DNA of 64,000 nucleotides, taken from contig NZ_JAEMTA010000007.1 of the NCBI RefSeq assembly GCF_016462545.1, forward strand, positions 1-64,000, read 5' to 3'. Source of the stretch: Mycolicibacterium sp. GTDB taxonomy: Bacteria; Actinomycetota; Actinomycetes; Mycobacteriales; Mycobacteriaceae. The first letter of the stretch is position 1. Each line of letters begins with the position of its first letter. The position numbers and the translations under genes are program-made. The notes below the pieces were generated by a model. That model made no database searches and had not been told where the DNA came from. It saw only the letters and a program-made list of their open reading frames with translations. This document shows positions 32,762 through 41,523 of this stretch, one piece after another.

Positions 32762-34111
32762 ATGGGCAAGCCGATACCGACGGGGCTGCGGCGGGTCGTG
32801 GCCGCCTCGATGGCGGGCACGGTGGTGGAGTGGTACGAGTTCTTCCTCTACGGCACCGCAGCCACGCTGGTGTTCAGCAAGGTGTTCTTCTCGCCGAGCA
32901 CCAGTGACCTCGACGCGATTCTCGCGGCGTTCGTCACCTACGCGGTCGGTTTCGCTGCGCGCCCGCTGGGCGGCGTGGTGTTCGGCCACTACGGAGACAA
33001 GTACGGTCGCAAGAAACTGCTCCAGTTCTCGCTGCTCCTGGTGGGCGCGGCGACGTTCCTGATGGGCTGCCTGCCCACCTTCGGACAGATCGGCTACTGG
33101 GCACCCGCGCTATTGGTCGCACTGCGATTCATCCAGGGCTTCGCCGTGGGCGGGGAATGGGGCGGTGCGGTGCTCCTGGTAGCCGAGCACAGCCCGGACA
33201 GGGAACGCGGTTTCTGGGCCAGCTGGCCCCAGGCCGGCGTGCCCGCAGGCAACCTGCTCGCGACGGTGGTGCTGCTGGTTCTGACCAGCACGCTGTCCGA
33301 CGCCGCGTTCCTGTCCTGGGGTTGGCGGGTCGCGTTCTGGCTGTCCGCGGTGGTGGTATTGGTCGGCTACTACATCCGCACCAAGGTCACAGACGCGCCG
33401 ATCTTCGTGGCGGCGCAGCAGGAGGCCGAAAAGATCAAGGCGACGTCGTTCAGCGTCGTCGAGGTGCTCAAGCGTTATCCGCGCGCAGTCTTCACTGCGA
33501 TGGGACTGCGCTTCGGCGAGAACATCATGTACTACCTGGTGGTCACGTTCTCGATCACCTACCTCAAGGTCCAGGTCGGCGCCGACACCAGCTCGATCCT
33601 CTGGTATCTGCTCGTAGCCCATGCCGTGCACTTCGCGATGATTCCGTTGGTGGGCAAGTTCGCCGACCGCTTCGGTCGTCGCCCGGTGTACTTCACGGGT
33701 GCTGCGCTCGGCGCTACGTGGGGCTTCTTCGCCTTCCCCATGATGAACAGCGGCAACTACGTGATCGTCACCGCCGCGGTCACCATCGGCCTCGTCATCC
33801 ACGCCATCATGTACGCACCGCAGCCGGCCATCATGGCCGAGATGTTTCCCACCCGGATGCGGTATTCCGGTGTGTCCCTTGGCTATCAGGTGACGTCGAT
33901 CGTCGCAGGCTCGCTGGCGCCGATCATCGCCGTCAAGCTGCTCGACGTCTACGACTCGTCGGTACCGATCGCGATCTATCTCGCACTGGCCTGCGCCGTC
34001 ACCCTGGTCGCCGTGGTCGTGACGCGTGAGACCAAGGGGATCGATCTCACGTCCTTGGACCGGGCCGACGCCGACGAGATGGCTGAAGAGCGTCAGGCGG
34101 CGGTCGGATGA
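32762..34111 (+). CDS. MHS-family (MFS) metabolite:H+ symporter
   Basis: RRVVAASMAGTVVEWYEFFLYGTAATLVFSKVFF, GHYGDKYGRKKLL, RFIQGFAVGGEWGGAVLLVAEHSP. Confidence 0.92.
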   Translation: MGKPIPTGLRRVVAASMAGTVVEWYEFFLYGTAATLVFSKVFFSPSTSDLDAILAAFVTYAVGFAARPLGGVVFGHYGDKYGRKKLLQFSLLLVGAATFLMGCLPTFGQIGYWAPALLVALRFIQGFAVGGEWGGAVLLVAEHSPDRERGFWASWPQAGVPAGNLLATVVLLVLTSTLSDAAFLSWGWRVAFWLSAVVVLVGYYIRTKVTDAPIFVAAQQEAEKIKATSFSVVEVLKRYPRAVFTAMGLRFGENIMYYLVVTFSITYLKVQVGADTSSILWYLLVAHAVHFAMIPLVGKFADRFGRRPVYFTGAALGATWGFFAFPMMNSGNYVIVTAAVTIGLVIHAIMYAPQPAIMAEMFPTRMRYSGVSLGYQVTSIVAGSLAPIIAVKLLDVYDSSVPIAIYLALACAVTLVAVVVTRETKGIDLTSLDRADADEMAEERQAAVG

Positions 34112-34854
34112 CCGACCTCACTGGACGTCGGGCGCTGGTGACCGGCGGCGCCAGCGGCATCGGCGCCGCCTGCGCGAGGGAACTGGCGCGCCGCGGTGCC
34201 GACGTCACGGTCGCCGACATCGACGACGTGGCGGCCAAGGCCCTCGCGGACGAGATCGGCGGACGTCCCTGGGCAGTCGACCTGCTCGACGTCGAGGGCT
34301 TGGAGGATCTGCGGCTCGACGTCGACATCCTCGTCAACAACGCCGGGGTGCAGAACATCGACCCCATCGTCGAATTCGACCCGGCCCGTTTCCGCTCGAT
34401 GCTGGCGCTGATGGTCGAGGCTCCGTTCCTCTTGATCCGCGCGGCGCTGCCGCACATGTACGACGCGGAATTTGGTCGGGTCGTGAACGTCTCGTCGGTG
34501 CACGGGCTGCGGGCGTCGGAGTTCAAGGTCGCCTACGTCGCCTCCAAGCACGCACTGGAAGGTCTGTCCAAGGTGACCGCCCTGGAAGGCGGACCGCGAG
34601 GGGTGACGAGCAACTGCGTCAACCCCGGTTATGTGCGAACTCCCCTGGTGACCAAGCAGATTGCGGATCAGGCCCGCACCCACGGGATCGCAGAGCAGGA
34701 GGTCTTGGAGCGCATCCTGCTGTCGGAGAGCGCGATCAAACGGCTCGTCGAGCCCGAGGAGGTGGCCTCCCTGGTGGCGTGGTTGTCCTCACCCGACGCC
34801 GGCATGGTGACCGGGGCGTCCTACACGATGGATGGCGGCTGGAGCGCGCGGTAG
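34108..34854 (+). CDS. SDR, 3-hydroxybutyrate dehydrogenase-like
   Basis: TGGASGIG, NNAG, YVASKHALEGLSK, NCVNPGYVRTPLVTKQIADQA; ATGA overlap with the transporter. Confidence 0.85.
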   Translation: MTDLTGRRALVTGGASGIGAACARELARRGADVTVADIDDVAAKALADEIGGRPWAVDLLDVEGLEDLRLDVDILVNNAGVQNIDPIVEFDPARFRSMLALMVEAPFLLIRAALPHMYDAEFGRVVNVSSVHGLRASEFKVAYVASKHALEGLSKVTALEGGPRGVTSNCVNPGYVRTPLVTKQIADQARTHGIAEQEVLERILLSESAIKRLVEPEEVASLVAWLSSPDAGMVTGASYTMDGGWSAR

Positions 34855-35021
34855 ACGGATGGCTGCAATCCTGGCGAAAGCTCAGCGTGTGAGCAGGACC
34901 TCCAGCAACACTTCGGTTGCGCGTTTGATCATGATTCTGGCAAACTTTGGGCAATCTCTGCGAACGACTTGACGTAGAGTCGGGCAGGGCCGGTTTCGAG
35001 ATCGGGCCGAGGTGGGTGTTC

Positions 35022-37502
35022 ATGCAATTTCCGCTGGCGTCGATGTCGGCTGCGAAATCGGGGAATGAATCGTCCCAACCGATTTCGCAGCACCGCAACT
35101 CGAGCCTTTTGACGCCGACGTCATTTATCGTTCCTCGGCGTGCCCAGCTTGCACTGGCCGCACTCCTCGTCGGCGTCATCGGATACGGCGTCCTGACGAC
35201 CGCGCGCAGCAATGTCACCGCGATCGTGCTGACCGGTCAATGGCTATACCCGGCGCTGATGTTCGTGGCCGCCGCCGTGGTCGCCGCGCGAGCGTGGTCG
35301 GTCTCCCAAGAGCGATGGGCCTGGTGGCTGATCGCCGCCGGGATGTTTCTGCCTGCCGCCCGCAACATGCTCTACGCGGCATTCGGACCGCTGAACTCGC
35401 TGCGTCCGCTGTGGTTGTGCTTCTATCTGCTGCTGCTTGCCGGGCTTCTCCTGCTGCTGCGGGCGCGGGTGCGCCCCTTGCCTCTGGCGCTGTCACTGGA
35501 CGCGCTCATCGCGGGCTCGACGCTGGCCGCGGTCGCGGCGATCGCATTCCATCCCTACCGCACGGCCACCAGCGGTTCACCGATCCAGGTGATTCTGGCG
35601 CTGGCGTTTCCGGCGGGAGACCTGCTGCTCGTCGCGCTGGCCGCCGGCGCGCTCGCGATGTTGGGTTGGCGTGCCGACAAACGGTGGGCGCTCCTCGTCG
35701 CGGGCTTCCTGCTCTACGCCGTGGCCGACGTCCTGTTCATGTTCCACGTCGCCGACGGCACCTACTTCCGCGGTAGCTGGTTCGATGCCATGAGGCCCGC
35801 TGCGGCGATGATGTTGGCGGCCGCCAGTTGGGTGGCACCTCCGCCGCGACGCTCCAATCTGCACCTGACGGCCCGAGGTAACGCAGCTCCGCAGGTGCTC
35901 TTCACCATCATCCTCATGGGCCTGCTCGTCGCCGGCTACGACGCGAGGTTACCCAGGATGACGGTGATTCTCGCCGCCGTCGGACTCGTCGCGGTAGCCG
36001 CGAGGTTCGCGATGGCCTTCCGCGAGGTGAGCAGGCTCGTCGACAGTCACCGCCACGCGATGACCGACGATCTCACGACGTTGGGCAATCGACGCGCACT
36101 GTCCAGTGCATTGGCCACGGCATCGATCGCCTACTCGGCTCACGCCGTGAATGGCACGGGACCCGCTCTGCTCCTGATGGACCTGGATCGTTTCAAGGCG
36201 ATCAACGACGCCTTTGGTCATCACGTCGGTGATGAGTTGCTGCGTCGGGTCGGCCAGCGCCTCTCGCATACGGTGCGATCGAGAGACCTCCTCGCTCGGG
36301 TCGGTGGTGACGAGTTCGCCATCCTGATGCCCATCGGGACGGATCTCGCCGCTGCGGAGGGTTTGGCCGCGCGCGTCGCTGCGGCGCTGGCCGAGCCCTT
36401 CGTCTTGGACGAGGCGACCGTCGAGGTGGAGGCAAGCATCGGCGTCGCGCTCTGTCCGGCGCACTGTGGCGATCCGGAGGATCTGCTTCAACGTGCGGAT
36501 GTGGCCATGTACCGGGCCAAGGAGCTCCCCGCCCGAATCGCTTCCTACGACAGCACTTACGACTCACGTCGTATCGAAGAGCGCCGGATCATCGGCGAAT
36601 TGCGGTCGGCGATGACCGCGGGGCAGATGACCTGCCACTACCAACCGAAGATCCGCGCAGGCGACGGGAGCGTGCACAGCGTGGAGGCGTTGGTGCGCTG
36701 GCAGCATCCCACCGACGGCCTGATGAAACCCGACGAATTCCTGGACTACGTCGAACGAGGTGGTCTGATGCGCCCCCTCGCGACAGCCGTCCTGAACGTG
36801 GCCCTCGGCCGGGTGCGAGCCTGGCGCGAGCAGGGTGTCGACTTGACCGTCGCGGTCAACCTGTCAGCCACCAACCTGCTCGACGTCGACCTGGTGTCTC
36901 ACATCGGTGACCTCCTCCGCAGTTACGACGTCCCTGCCGATGCGTTGATCCTGGAGCTCACCGAAGGGGTATTGACCTCCAACTCGCAACGGTCGCACAG
37001 CGTCGTGGAAGCGTTGCAGCGCTTGGGGATAAAGCTCTCCATCGACGACTTCGGTACGGGTTGGTCGTCACTGGCCCGTCTTCAGGAGATGACCGTGGAC
37101 GAGCTCAAGCTCGACGGTGTCTTCGTGGGCCGACTCCTCGAGGATCCCCGTTCGACCGCCATCGTGCGATCGACGGTGGCGCTTGCGCACAGCCTGGGTG
37201 CCTCGCTCGTCGCCGAGGGGGTCGAGGACCTGGCCACCCTGCACGCCCTGCGCGAATACGGCTGCGACATCACCCAGGGTTACGTGCACTGCCCACCGCT
37301 TCCGGCAGACGAGTTGGGACGTTGGCTTGCCAGCCACGGCCCCATCCGGCGCAGCGCCTCGACGATGTCGGAGGTGGCACCTGCAAACGACAACCGCACG
37401 TACCCGCCGCCGTGGACGGTGTCGAAGTCGATCCCCGGAGCGATCGCAATGCCGGTGTCGGCCAACAACCTTGCGCAGAAGTCGAGCGAATCCGCCGAGT
37501 AG
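35022..37502 (+). CDS. Membrane-anchored GGDEF-EAL protein (c-di-GMP turnover)
   Basis: Multiple TM helices, then LLARVGGDEFAILMP (GGDEF) and SVEALVRWQHP / DDFGTGWSSLARL / EGVEDLATL (EAL); start ATG 35022 likely. Confidence 0.92.
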   Translation: MQFPLASMSAAKSGNESSQPISQHRNSSLLTPTSFIVPRRAQLALAALLVGVIGYGVLTTARSNVTAIVLTGQWLYPALMFVAAAVVAARAWSVSQERWAWWLIAAGMFLPAARNMLYAAFGPLNSLRPLWLCFYLLLLAGLLLLLRARVRPLPLALSLDALIAGSTLAAVAAIAFHPYRTATSGSPIQVILALAFPAGDLLLVALAAGALAMLGWRADKRWALLVAGFLLYAVADVLFMFHVADGTYFRGSWFDAMRPAAAMMLAAASWVAPPPRRSNLHLTARGNAAPQVLFTIILMGLLVAGYDARLPRMTVILAAVGLVAVAARFAMAFREVSRLVDSHRHAMTDDLTTLGNRRALSSALATASIAYSAHAVNGTGPALLLMDLDRFKAINDAFGHHVGDELLRRVGQRLSHTVRSRDLLARVGGDEFAILMPIGTDLAAAEGLAARVAAALAEPFVLDEATVEVEASIGVALCPAHCGDPEDLLQRADVAMYRAKELPARIASYDSTYDSRRIEERRIIGELRSAMTAGQMTCHYQPKIRAGDGSVHSVEALVRWQHPTDGLMKPDEFLDYVERGGLMRPLATAVLNVALGRVRAWREQGVDLTVAVNLSATNLLDVDLVSHIGDLLRSYDVPADALILELTEGVLTSNSQRSHSVVEALQRLGIKLSIDDFGTGWSSLARLQEMTVDELKLDGVFVGRLLEDPRSTAIVRSTVALAHSLGASLVAEGVEDLATLHALREYGCDITQGYVHCPPLPADELGRWLASHGPIRRSASTMSEVAPANDNRTYPPPWTVSKSIPGAIAMPVSANNLAQKSSESAE

Positions 37503-38485
37503 TCGGAGATGTCGGCGTAGACGTAGAACGCGCCATCCGCAGGCGCCAGTCGGGACAGTCCGATATCGGGCAGACCACGCAGCAGCATGTCACGGTTGAC
37601 GGCGTACTGGCCGACCAGGTCGTCGGCCTCGGCTGCCGACTCGGGCAAGAACGCCGCGACGGCGGCGAGTTGCGGAAGTGTGGGCGGACAGATGGAGAAG
37701 TTGCCGGTCAGCCGATCGACCGCGCGACGAAGGGCTGGCGGCACCAAGAGCCAGCCGAGCCGCCAGCCGGTCATCGCGTAATACTTCGAAAAGCTGTTGA
37801 CCACAATGGCTTCGCGGGATGTCTCCCATGCGCAACTGGTCGGTGGCGCACCGAGGTAGACCAGCCCGTGGTAGATCTCGTCGCTGACCAACTGGACGTC
37901 GTGTACCTCGCACCAGGTCGCGATCGCAGCCAGTTCCGCAGGCGCAATGACGGTGCCCGTCGGGTTGGCCGGGCTGGCGAGCACCACACCCTCGATGGGT
38001 GGCTCGATGGCGGCGAGCATCTCGACGGTCGGTTGGAATCGAGTCTCGGGCCCGCACGGAACCTCGACGACCTCGCAGCCCAGTGCCGACAGGATGTTGC
38101 GGTAACAGGGATAGCCCGGGCTCGTCACGGCGACGCGATCGCCAACGTCGAAGCAGGCCAGGAAGGCCAGCAGGAATCCACCGGTGGAACCGGTGGTGAC
38201 CACGACATCCTCGGGACCGAGCCGAAGCCCGTAGCGGGGTTGATACGACGCCGCGATGGCCTCGCGAAGCTCCGGGATGCCCAGCGCTACGGTGTATCCC
38301 AGATTGTGCTCGGCAAGCGCTACGCCAGCCGCAGCGCGGATCGGTGCCGGTGCCTGGGCGCTCGGCTGTCCGGCGGACAGATTCACCAGATCGCCGTGGG
38401 TGCGTTGGCGTTCGGCAGCGGCCAACCACACGTCCATCACATAGAACGGTGGAATCCCGGCGCGCAGCGCGACACGATCACTCAC
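37280..38485 (-). CDS. aspB: Class I/II PLP-dependent aminotransferase (AspB, Rv3565-like)
   Basis: SPANPTGTV, VSDEIYHGLVY, VNSFSKYYAMTGWRLGW; GTG start at 38485. Confidence 0.92.
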   Translation of the reverse strand: MSDRVALRAGIPPFYVMDVWLAAAERQRTHGDLVNLSAGQPSAQAPAPIRAAAGVALAEHNLGYTVALGIPELREAIAASYQPRYGLRLGPEDVVVTTGSTGGFLLAFLACFDVGDRVAVTSPGYPCYRNILSALGCEVVEVPCGPETRFQPTVEMLAAIEPPIEGVVLASPANPTGTVIAPAELAAIATWCEVHDVQLVSDEIYHGLVYLGAPPTSCAWETSREAIVVNSFSKYYAMTGWRLGWLLVPPALRRAVDRLTGNFSICPPTLPQLAAVAAFLPESAAEADDLVGQYAVNRDMLLRGLPDIGLSRLAPADGAFYVYADISDYSADSLDFCARLLADTGIAIAPGIDFDTVHGGGYVRLSFAGATSDIVEALRRMGPWLASQRPNSSAGSGGQCT

Positions 38486-38495
38486 CTGGACCAGG

Positions 38496-39437
38496 CTAGA
38501 GCACCTCCGAGGCGAGGCGGCGCAGGTAGTCCCGCGGCGGACCGAGCAGTTGCGCGCTGCCATGCGCTCGCTTGAAGTACAGCTGAATGTCGTACTCCCA
38601 GGTGATGCCGACGCCGCCGTGCATCTGGATGGCCTCGGCCGTGACGGCGCTCAACGCCTCGCTGGCCGATACGCGTGCCAGTGCCGCGGATGTCGCCGAC
38701 GGTTCGGACACCGCGTCGGCGACGACCGCCCGCGCCGATTGCACGAGCACGTAGAGGTCGGCCATCCGGTGCTTGAGCGCCTGGAAGCTACCGATGGGCC
38801 TACCGAACTGGACGCGGTCCTTGGTGTAGGCCACGGTGAGGTCCAGACAGCGGCCTGCGGCGCCAATCTGCTCTGCTGCCAACAGGATCGCTGCGGTGTC
38901 CTCGACTCCGGGATCGGTCCCGATCGGCTCTCTCGTGCCGCCGTGCAGTCGGGCGAGCCTACGGGTCGGGTCCATGGGGACGAGGGGTTCGGCGGTGAAG
39001 CCGCTCCAGCGGATCAGGCGGCCATCCTCGACGGAGACGACGACGTCGGCGACGTCACCGTTGACCACGTAGCCGGGATCGAAGACGACCGCACCGATAC
39101 TGGCCCCCTCGGCCAGCCTCTCCAGCGTCTCCGCATCGGGCTCGTCGGCGGCCAGCAGGGCCAGTTCCGCGAGCGTCGTGCCCAACAGCGGGGTCGGTAC
39201 CAGTCCGCGACCCAGGGTTTCGATCACCACCGCGGCGTCGGCGAGCTCGCCGCCCGCACCGCCCAGCTCCTCGGGGATGACCAGCGCCGCCGCGCCCACC
39301 TGCTCGCACAGCAGTGTCCACAGCGACTCGTCGTAACCCCGCTCGGACTCCATCGCGCGGCGCACGGCTTCGGAGGAGGCGTGCTTGTCGACGATCGACG
39401 CGACGGTGTCGCGCAGCATCTCGCGTTCTTCGCTCAC
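38496..39437 (-). CDS. fadE33: Acyl-CoA dehydrogenase FadE33-like
   Basis: ACAD motifs KDRVQFGRPIGSFQALKHRMADLYV, QMHGGVGITWEYDIQLYFKRA; third ACAD downstream of fadD3. Confidence 0.88.
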   Translation of the reverse strand: MSEEREMLRDTVASIVDKHASSEAVRRAMESERGYDESLWTLLCEQVGAAALVIPEELGGAGGELADAAVVIETLGRGLVPTPLLGTTLAELALLAADEPDAETLERLAEGASIGAVVFDPGYVVNGDVADVVVSVEDGRLIRWSGFTAEPLVPMDPTRRLARLHGGTREPIGTDPGVEDTAAILLAAEQIGAAGRCLDLTVAYTKDRVQFGRPIGSFQALKHRMADLYVLVQSARAVVADAVSEPSATSAALARVSASEALSAVTAEAIQMHGGVGITWEYDIQLYFKRAHGSAQLLGPPRDYLRRLASEVL

Positions 39438-40393
39438 GATGCCAGTGCCTCCAGGACTCGATGGCGGTGCCAGGTCGGATCGCCCCAGGCCGATCGCAGC
39501 GCCTGCACCCGCAACAACAAGAGCGACAGGTCGTGTTCCTGCGTGTAACCGATCGCGCCGTGCGTCTGCAGCGACGAACGAGCCGACAGCAGCGCCGCTT
39601 CGGAGGCCGCCGCCTTGGCCGCGCTGACGTCGCGTGCCGTATCGGATGAGCCGTCCGCGAGAGACAGGGCCGCGCCGAAGACCAGCGGACGGGCCAGTTC
39701 GATCGCGATGTGCACGTCGGCCAGTCGGTGCTTGATCGCCTGGTACGAGCCGATCACCCTGCCGAACTGGGTGCGCTGCTTGGCGTAGTCGACCGAGCCG
39801 TCCAGCATGGCCTGGCCCGCTCCGACCAGCTGAGCGGCGGTGATCAAGGCGCCAAATTCGAAAGCCGTTGCAGTGTCGGCACTGTGCGCAACACCGGCGC
39901 CGGAGAGTTCGAACAGACGACGGGCGGGGTCGACCGAGTCGTGTCGTGTTCCCGCCTCGGCATCGCGCACCTCGCCGTCGCCGGCCAGCAGGACCAGGCC
40001 GGCGGAGTCGGCGTCGACCGCCCTGGGTGCGTGTGGCGGCATCGCCACGGTCGCGATCAGCTCGCCCGATGCCAGCGCTGAGCTGCGGTCGTCGCCCGCG
40101 AGCAGAACCGGTGCCACGGCAATGGATTCCGCGACCGGGCCCGGCACACCCCAGTATCCCAGGCGTTCCGCGGCGACCACCAGGTCCACCGGGTGGGCGC
40201 CGATGCCGTCGAACTCCTCGGAGACGGCCAGCGCGGTGACGCCGAGGTCGGCGAGCGAGGACCAGACCTTGCGGCCGGGTCCGGTGTCACCGGACGACCA
40301 CGCCCGGATGGCGGCGGGTACGTCGGCCGCGCGGAGCAGGCCGTCGATGCTGGCCGCGAAGTCGCGCTGCTGATCGTCCAGATCGAATCTCAC
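39434..40393 (-). CDS. fadE32: Acyl-CoA dehydrogenase FadE32-like
   Basis: VRFDLDDQQRDFAASIDGLLRAADVP..., KQRTQFGRVIGSYQAIKHRLADVHIA; GTG start at 40393. Confidence 0.88.
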   Translation of the reverse strand: MRFDLDDQQRDFAASIDGLLRAADVPAAIRAWSSGDTGPGRKVWSSLADLGVTALAVSEEFDGIGAHPVDLVVAAERLGYWGVPGPVAESIAVAPVLLAGDDRSSALASGELIATVAMPPHAPRAVDADSAGLVLLAGDGEVRDAEAGTRHDSVDPARRLFELSGAGVAHSADTATAFEFGALITAAQLVGAGQAMLDGSVDYAKQRTQFGRVIGSYQAIKHRLADVHIAIELARPLVFGAALSLADGSSDTARDVSAAKAAASEAALLSARSSLQTHGAIGYTQEHDLSLLLLRVQALRSAWGDPTWHRHRVLEALAS

Positions 40394-41523
40394 TTCGGCT
40401 CCCGAGGCAGGCCCAGCAACCGCTCGGCGATGATGTTGCGTTGAATCTCGTTGGTGCCCGCGTAGATCGGTCCACCCAGGGCGAAGAGCAGACCGTCGGT
40501 CCACGAATCGGCAAGCTCACCATCCGCGCCGCGGATGTCCAACGCGGTCTGGTGCAGTGCGACGTCGAGGTCTGACCAGAACACCTTGGTCACCGAGGAC
40601 TCGGCGCCGAGTTCACCTCCGGCTGCCAGCCTGGTGACGGTGCCGAACGTGTGCAGCCGGTAGGCCTGCGCCTTGATCCAGGCGTCGGCGACGCGGTCGG
40701 CGTACGCCGGATTGCGCTCGTCCTTCCAGGCTTCGACGAGACGTTCGGCCGGCGCGAGGAAGCGGGCCGGGCTGCGCAGGGACATACCGCGCTCGTTGCT
40801 GGTGGTGCTCATGGCCGCACGCCAGCCCTCGTGCACGCCGCCGATGACGTCCTCGTCGGGAACGAACACGTCGTCGAGGAAGATCTCGCCGAAGCCGGTG
40901 TCCCCGCCGAGTTGCGCGATCGGGCGGACGGTGACTCCGTCGGCCTTCAGGTCGAACATGAGATACGTCAAGCCCTTGTGGCGTTGCGCGCTCGGATCGG
41001 ATCGGAACAGCCCGAATGCGCGTTCGCCGAAGACCGCCCGCGAGCTCCAGATCTTCTGACCGTTGAGCTTCCAGCCGCCGTCGGTCTTGGTGGCCGTGGA
41101 GCGCAGGGACGCCAGGTCGCTGCCCGACTCCGGCTCCGACCAGGCCTGCGCCCAGATCTCCTCGCCGCTGGCCATCTTGGGCAGCACGCGCTTCAACTGG
41201 TCCTCGGTGCCGTGCGCGAAGAGGGTGGGCGCCAGCATGCTGGTGCCGTTGGCACTGCCGCGACCCGGTGCCCCCGCGCGAAAGTACTCCTCCTCGTAGA
41301 CGATCCACTGCAGCAGTGTCGCGTCCCGACCGCCGTACTCCTTCGGCCAGGCGATGACCGACAGGCCGGCGTCGAAGAGCACCCTGTCCCAGTGGCGGTG
41401 TTGCTCGAAACCCTCGGCGGTGTCATAGGACTTGGTGGGGAACTGTGCCGTGTTGGCGGCCAGGAAGTCCCGCACCTCGGTACGGAAGTCATCGGTGTCG
41501 TCGTCGAAAGTCAGATCCATCAA
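40390..41523 (-). CDS. fadE31: Acyl-CoA dehydrogenase FadE31-like
   Basis: AWPKEYGGRDATLLQW, QAWSEPESGSDLASLRSTATKTDGGWKLNGQKIWSS, IYAGTNEIQRNIIAERLLGLPREPK. Confidence 0.9.
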   Translation of the reverse strand: MMDLTFDDDTDDFRTEVRDFLAANTAQFPTKSYDTAEGFEQHRHWDRVLFDAGLSVIAWPKEYGGRDATLLQWIVYEEEYFRAGAPGRGSANGTSMLAPTLFAHGTEDQLKRVLPKMASGEEIWAQAWSEPESGSDLASLRSTATKTDGGWKLNGQKIWSSRAVFGERAFGLFRSDPSAQRHKGLTYLMFDLKADGVTVRPIAQLGGDTGFGEIFLDDVFVPDEDVIGGVHEGWRAAMSTTSNERGMSLRSPARFLAPAERLVEAWKDERNPAYADRVADAWIKAQAYRLHTFGTVTRLAAGGELGAESSVTKVFWSDLDVALHQTALDIRGADGELADSWTDGLLFALGGPIYAGTNEIQRNIIAERLLGLPREPK

